NCBI GenBank assembly: GCA_031323845.1
Contig: JAVIYP010000050.1
Location: 1 to 19,642 of the forward strand
Origin: PUPG01 sp031323845
GTDB taxonomy: Bacteria; Bacteroidota; Bacteroidia; Bacteroidales; UBA7960
DNA length: 19,642 bases
Direction: 5' to 3'
Every line of letters begins with the position of its first letter. Position 1 is the first letter of the stretch. Below the pieces are notes generated by a model, which did no database searches, was not told the DNA's origin, and saw nothing but the letters and a program-made list of their open reading frames with translations. The position numbers and the translations under genes are program-made. This document shows positions 16,182 to 19,642 of the stretch, piece after piece.

Positions 16182-18128
16182 TTATTTTTTTCTGCTGTTG
16201 CCCAACATTGCACCTATGCGCACCATTTCCGCCACACTGGGAGCGTAAGAGATGGCTCCTCCTGGCTGATGCGGCGGATCGCCGTCGTATACCTCCGATA
16301 TCGAACCAATGCCAGCCTCTGCCATGGTTTCTTCAAAACCATAGTACAGCTTTTCAATAAACTCACGACCTGCTTTTCCGTATATTTTAAACCAGGCATC
16401 TGCGAGCAGGCCCAGAGGCCATGCCCAGCTAGTTCCCTGGTGAAAAGCCTGGTCGCGGGCATAGGCATCACCGGCATATCTGCCTTTGTAGCGCGGGTCC
16501 TGTGGTGAGAGCGAACGAAGTCCCCGAGGTGTTAGAAGCTGTTTCACAACTACATCCAAAACCTGTTTGCTCTTAATTTCTGATAATGGAGTGTAAGGTA
16601 AGGCTGCAGCAATTAACTGGTTGGGTCTTACACTCAAATCCATCTTCCCGTCAAAGGAATAATCCGCCAGGTAACCGCCCTCCTTGTACCAGAAAACTGA
16701 ATTGAACGTATCCGGAATTTGTTCCGCTATTTTTCTCCATTTCGACGCAAATTCCTTTTCGCCGCTAAACTGCGCCAGCTCAACGGCAAAAGATATTGCG
16801 TTGTACCACAGTGCGTTAACTTCCACTACGTAACCATACCTGGGTGTTACCTGCCGCTCTTGTATGGTAGCATTCATCCAGGTCTGGTTACCGGCAGAAG
16901 GTTCAATAAAGATCAGACCGTTGTCGTGCATACGCAAACCGTTTTCAGTACCGCGCTCGTATCCTTCAAGAATAGTACGCATGACCTTTCCGTATTGCTT
17001 CCAAAGCGTCTTTTTGTCCTTGTTTTTATAGCACAACTGCAAAGCCCTGAAAAACCACAGCGAGGTGTCGGCCGCATTATAGACAGGCTTCTGATGAACA
17101 TAAGATTCTGGGAATAAAGGTCCTTTCATTCGCTCAATCATATGCTCCAGCACTTTTTCACACATGGTGCCGCCCTCATCAGCCATCGCTAAGCCGGGCA
17201 GGGAAATGAAGGTAAAACGCCCCGAATAGTCATACCAGGGATATCCTTCAGTGATGGCTGCTTTTTTATTCCGTACCACGAAAAATTGTTCTGCTGAATT
17301 GAGCAAACTGTTTTTGTAAGAATCACGGGGCCTGCGTTTGCTTAATTCCCTGTTAAAGATTTTCAGCAAAGAGGGGGGGTGCGCTTCCGTGGTGGAAGCT
17401 GACAACACAATGCTTTCACCCTTTTTTATCGGCATCTCAAAGAAACCGGGTACATAAAGGTCCTCATGACATTCGTACCCTCTTTGCTCTTCTTTAATAT
17501 ATTCCAGATCATTATACCAATCGGGTGCATGCACATATTCTGCATTCTTCCTGGAACACTGAAGGTACAGATCCGAATAACCTTCATACATCTTAACCCG
17601 GATGCCATTAGCTGCTTTATCGTATTTTGTGTTCAGATCAATGTTTCGTTTACTGAGCCTGTGGATGTTCCGGAATGCCAAAAATGGCTGCAGACGAATT
17701 CGGGTGGGAGAGTGGGCTTCGACCAAAGTGTAGCGTATAAGCACCATTTCTTTTTCGGTAACAAACATGGTTTCCTTGGTCAGCACGACACCTCCAACGC
17801 GATAGGTTACAACGGGGATGATATCGGCTGAGAAATCCCGAACGTATTTATGTCCTTTGGGATGAAATTTGCCGGGGTATTTGTTAACCCCCAGGTGAAA
17901 AGCAGCATCTCGTTGAATTACCGTCTCATCAACCATAGACAGCAATACATGCAGTTCGCCATCAAGTTGGTGCTGCGGACATATAAGCAGGCCATGGTAT
18001 TTTCTTGTATTACAACCCAGTATGGTGGTGCAGGAGAATGCACCTGCACGGTTCGATCTGATGAGCTCTTTTTCCAGTGAGTATTCAAGGTTTATGAGCT
18101 GTGCTTTATCAAATGTTATAGAACCCAT
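16182..18128 (-). CDS. Amylo-alpha-1,6-glucosidase (glycogen debranching enzyme, GH133-like)
   Basis: It removes alpha-1,6 branch-point glucose from glycogen limit dextrins in the cytoplasm, complementing the phosphorylase. The 648 residues show an N-terminal GDE_N beta domain (about 15-250; RAGAFSCTTILGCNTRKYHGLL near the start). An (alpha/alpha)6 catalytic domain (about 280-640) has the family's PWYDYSGR, NAADTSLWF, AGNQTWMNA, VEVNALWYN, RPNQL, FHQGTSWAWPLG and SEVYDGDPPHQPGGA segments; the acids of NAADTS and SEVYDGD are the likely catalytic residues. The length is typical for bacterial GDEs without the GH13 transferase half. It is the first gene of the GDE-GT4-GH57-T9SS protein run. A candidate operator/promoter lies about 135 bases upstream. 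Confidence 0.95.
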   Translation of the reverse strand: MGSITFDKAQLINLEYSLEKELIRSNRAGAFSCTTILGCNTRKYHGLLICPQHQLDGELHVLLSMVDETVIQRDAAFHLGVNKYPGKFHPKGHKYVRDFSADIIPVVTYRVGGVVLTKETMFVTEKEMVLIRYTLVEAHSPTRIRLQPFLAFRNIHRLSKRNIDLNTKYDKAANGIRVKMYEGYSDLYLQCSRKNAEYVHAPDWYNDLEYIKEEQRGYECHEDLYVPGFFEMPIKKGESIVLSASTTEAHPPSLLKIFNRELSKRRPRDSYKNSLLNSAEQFFVVRNKKAAITEGYPWYDYSGRFTFISLPGLAMADEGGTMCEKVLEHMIERMKGPLFPESYVHQKPVYNAADTSLWFFRALQLCYKNKDKKTLWKQYGKVMRTILEGYERGTENGLRMHDNGLIFIEPSAGNQTWMNATIQERQVTPRYGYVVEVNALWYNAISFAVELAQFSGEKEFASKWRKIAEQIPDTFNSVFWYKEGGYLADYSFDGKMDLSVRPNQLIAAALPYTPLSEIKSKQVLDVVVKQLLTPRGLRSLSPQDPRYKGRYAGDAYARDQAFHQGTSWAWPLGLLADAWFKIYGKAGREFIEKLYYGFEETMAEAGIGSISEVYDGDPPHQPGGAISYAPSVAEMVRIGAMLGNSRKK

Positions 18129-18158
18129 AATTAAGCAGGTATTTGTTGAGTGTATTAG

Positions 18159-18266
18159 TTAAAGCTTATTGATGATCTCTTCAGGTAAAGCCAAATCCAG
18201 TCCGGAAATTCTTAACAGACTATCTGCATTTTTGTTTTGAAACCTGAAAATATTATGAATTGTCAT
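18159..18266 (-). CDS. Possible 35-residue small ORF upstream of the debranching enzyme
   Basis: A short frame starts with ATG at 18266-18264 and ends with TAA at 18161-18159, 30 bases before the GDE start. The product (MTIHNIFRFQNKN... ending in PEEIINKL) has a basic-polar first third and an amphipathic second part (SLLRISGLDLALPEEIINKL). I recognise no family. Open frames of this length arise often by chance, and the ATG sits inside a dyad that could instead be the promoter region. It could be a leader peptide, a small protein, or a remnant of the end of a lost gene. Confidence 0.25.
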   Translation of the reverse strand: MTIHNIFRFQNKNADSLLRISGLDLALPEEIINKL

Positions 18267-18288
18267 GCAAAATTAAGCATTTGCATGA
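18263..18288 (-). promoter_or_regulatory. Dyad with embedded candidate -7 box upstream of the glycogen operon
   Basis: A perfect 9-base inverted repeat, tcatgcaaa (18263-18271) and tttgcatga (18280-18288), is separated by 8 bases. On the minus strand, 18275-18267 reads TAATTTTGC, a full match to the Bacteroidota -7 consensus TAnnTTTG. A clear -33 TTG at the usual spacing was not found; the nearest TTG is about 25 bases upstream. If used, transcription would start near 18260, leaving a leader of about 130 bases before GDE. A repressor or activator binding here would control the operon; this is inference. Confidence 0.4.
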
Positions 18289-18319
18289 ACAGTTTGACAC
18301 CAATAAAAAAATTAACGAT

Positions 18320-19315
18320 TTATTCAAGCTCGTACCGTGCGTTCTGTTCCGGTTCTTTATCCAGGGCTTGTTGCTCTTGCTCCAATAAACGCAAGGTTCT
18401 TCTTGAAATGCGTCTGTTTTGAAAAGGTTTCAGGTCGGGTTGACCTGCATCCACCCATGCAGTGAACCAAAAATCGGCAGTTGCTTTTGCTGCAAGTTGC
18501 TTCTGCCGTTCCACCATTCCTTTGAGTGCATCGTGAAAAGCCTCGGAAAAATCGCGCGAATATACCCTGTTCAATGCCTGTCCTCGCATTTCATAAGCGA
18601 AGATCCTGTCATGTGGGAAATGGGTCATAAGACTGTCAAACACCTGGTAAATCGTATCCACCTTCAAATGGCTGATCTCGATCAATTCCCAGGCCCTGTC
18701 CAAAGGTGAATGCACATAATCGGCCCGTCCTGTAAGAAACGTATACTGCTTGCTGAATAATTCCGGCAGCCTGCTTTCCCATAAGGCATGGATGCCTCTT
18801 TCTTCAGGGGTGCGGCCATTGTAGTGTTTGGTTGTGTGGAGCGGAGTGCAGGCGTCTGCCGTATAGTGGCCCAGGTGTGCCGACATCAGCAGAATCTGGT
18901 CCATGTCGTTTGAAAGGAAAGCCCTTCTTAACCTGTGCATCATCACATCGATATGCCATGGAAGCACGCCATACAGCTGAAGGGTGTCTTCTGTAAAAAC
19001 CTCCACGGCATCCGCCCATTTCCTGGGCATTAACGCAAACGGATCATCTCCGAAATGATCTATGTCAATATAATGCCTGGGAGCCTCACCCGGCATTGCA
19101 TGTGCTCGCTTATCCGGATCTATAGACCGCTCACTGATAAATTCAATGTTCTGTTTATACATGCCGATCATTTCCGGGGGTAACGCGAATACGGCCATCC
19201 TGTTAATAGAGCGGTGGGCAAAAAATCCAAATGATAAACCCGGCAATGAGAAGATGAGCATGAAGCAGCCCATCAACAGGCTTGCCAAACCCATGGTTGC
19301 ATATTGTTTCTTCAT
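18320..19315 (-). CDS. Secreted zinc-dependent phospholipase C / S1-P1 nuclease-fold protein
   Basis: This 331-residue protein begins with a signal peptide (residues 1 to about 28, core LASLLMGCFMLIFSL) and should act outside the cytoplasmic membrane. It has the metal-ligand pattern of the zinc phospholipase C / S1-P1 nuclease superfamily: His34 in FFAHRSINR, Asp84/Asp86 in RHYIDIDHF, His150-x3-Asp154-x5-His160 in HLGHYTADACTPLH, and His176-x3-Glu180 in IHALWES. The spacings 4, 6 and 4 equal those in B. cereus PLC, including Glu as the last ligand. The substrate (phospholipid or nucleic acid) cannot be told from sequence. The Trp that normally forms the mature N terminus is replaced by Phe29 if cleavage follows LPGLS. 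A lipoprotein site at Cys17 (LLMGC) is a weaker alternative because the hydrophobic stretch continues past it. It is separated from GDE by 191 bases. Confidence 0.88.
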   Translation of the reverse strand: MKKQYATMGLASLLMGCFMLIFSLPGLSFGFFAHRSINRMAVFALPPEMIGMYKQNIEFISERSIDPDKRAHAMPGEAPRHYIDIDHFGDDPFALMPRKWADAVEVFTEDTLQLYGVLPWHIDVMMHRLRRAFLSNDMDQILLMSAHLGHYTADACTPLHTTKHYNGRTPEERGIHALWESRLPELFSKQYTFLTGRADYVHSPLDRAWELIEISHLKVDTIYQVFDSLMTHFPHDRIFAYEMRGQALNRVYSRDFSEAFHDALKGMVERQKQLAAKATADFWFTAWVDAGQPDLKPFQNRRISRRTLRLLEQEQQALDKEPEQNARYELE

Positions 19316-19530
19316 ATTATAGCATATTCAATATTTATTTTAACTGTAAATATACTATATTAATATTAAATATATTTATATCTCTTTGAAATAAGTTGAT
19401 GAAACATGTTTGCCTTAATCAAACAAATTCCAGTGTGAAAGGCAATGTCAAATTATTTATAAGAAACGCCCATGTCGAAGATCCTGATCATGCGGGTACA
19501 TAATTTTTTGTCACACAGGGGGATGATTAT
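19316..19530. other. AT-rich upstream region of the phospholipase-like gene
   Basis: No gene is recognised here. Bases 19316-19382 are almost entirely A and T and probably hold the minus-strand promoter, though I see no exact TAnnTTTG; TATATTTA on the minus strand is the nearest approach. A 10-base palindrome, aaacatgttt (19402-19411), lies next to a short dyad tgtttg / caaaca. An open plus-strand frame from 19472 to the window edge is not convincing as a gene. Confidence 0.5.
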
Positions 19531-19642
19531 AAAAGCTCGAAGTTCGAAGTTTATTTCGACCGCAGGGAGAAACCTGCCAGGAACTGGAAGCTCGAAGGAA
19601 AAAAGTGAAAAGTGTAAACAAAATTCAGGACGAGTAACGAGT
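19531..19642. repeat. Degenerate dispersed intergenic repeat (REP-like), continuing past the window
   Basis: The decamer aagctcgaag occurs at 19533-19542 and again at 19588-19597, with a related ttcgaag at 19543-19549. Between them, ttatttcgaccgcaggga (19551-19568) and the following gaaacct resemble, from memory, the frequent Bacteroidota intergenic repeat 'tcatttcgaccgcagggagaa'. The window ends in cgagtaacgagt (19631-19642), a 7-base-period direct repeat that may be the start of a longer tandem array. No coding function is evident. Confidence 0.5.

Noticed and set aside
19472..19642. Plus-strand frame open to the window edge (57 codons, starting MSKILIMRVHNF)
   Set aside because: Most of it is translated from the repeat-like segment, and the product is basic and low in complexity without a recognisable motif. 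A true gene starting here cannot be fully excluded without sequence beyond the edge.

Overview
The window is a chromosomal segment from a member of the Bacteroidota, most likely a Bacteroidales-like or related anaerobe. The support is a large secreted protein with a type IX secretion (T9SS) C-terminal sorting domain, a eukaryote-like GT3 glycogen synthase, the trio of debranching enzyme, GT4 glycosyltransferase and GH57 protein that I recall from Bacteroides, A-rich gene leaders without clear Shine-Dalgarno sites, and a candidate TAnnTTTG-type -7 box. No tRNA, rRNA, CRISPR array, transposase or phage gene is visible.

Left region (1-2931, + strand): a truncated nicotinate phosphoribosyltransferase (pncB) is followed by nicotinamidase (pncA). 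Together they convert nicotinamide to nicotinate to nicotinate mononucleotide in NAD salvage. pncA overlaps by one base (TGATG) a 317-residue protein of unknown function that appears to be four degenerate copies of one OB/S1-like unit.

Middle left (2924-5116, - strand): fabG, recF and a DUF721/DciA-like gene form a compact unit with 12-base gaps. It runs into the left operon tail to tail with an 8-base overlap of coding sequence. A 320-base spacer (5117-5436) lies upstream of fabG.

Centre and right (5437-18128, - strand) is an alpha-glucan (glycogen) locus. In transcription order it holds an amylo-alpha-1,6-glucosidase (GDE), a GT4 glycosyltransferase, a GH57 enzyme, and a 1220-residue T9SS-secreted multidomain protein with a 13-bp terminator-like hairpin behind it. 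A separate 1423-residue polypeptide then fuses a GT3 glycogen synthase to an alpha-glucan phosphorylase. The first four genes have gaps of only 28-45 bases and probably form one operon. A 9+9 base dyad with a candidate -7 box lies upstream of GDE. The locus could elongate, trim and phosphorolyse glycogen, but no glgB-type branching enzyme or glgC is in the window.

Right end (18320-19642): a secreted zinc-dependent phospholipase C / S1-P1 nuclease-fold protein on the - strand is preceded by a very AT-rich upstream region. Beyond that is a gene-free stretch with direct repeats that resembles a dispersed Bacteroidota intergenic repeat and runs off the window edge.

The most notable items are the synthase-phosphorylase fusion, the four-repeat protein coupled to pncA, the secreted T9SS protein inside a cytoplasmic glycogen operon, and the dyad plus 35-codon frame upstream of GDE.
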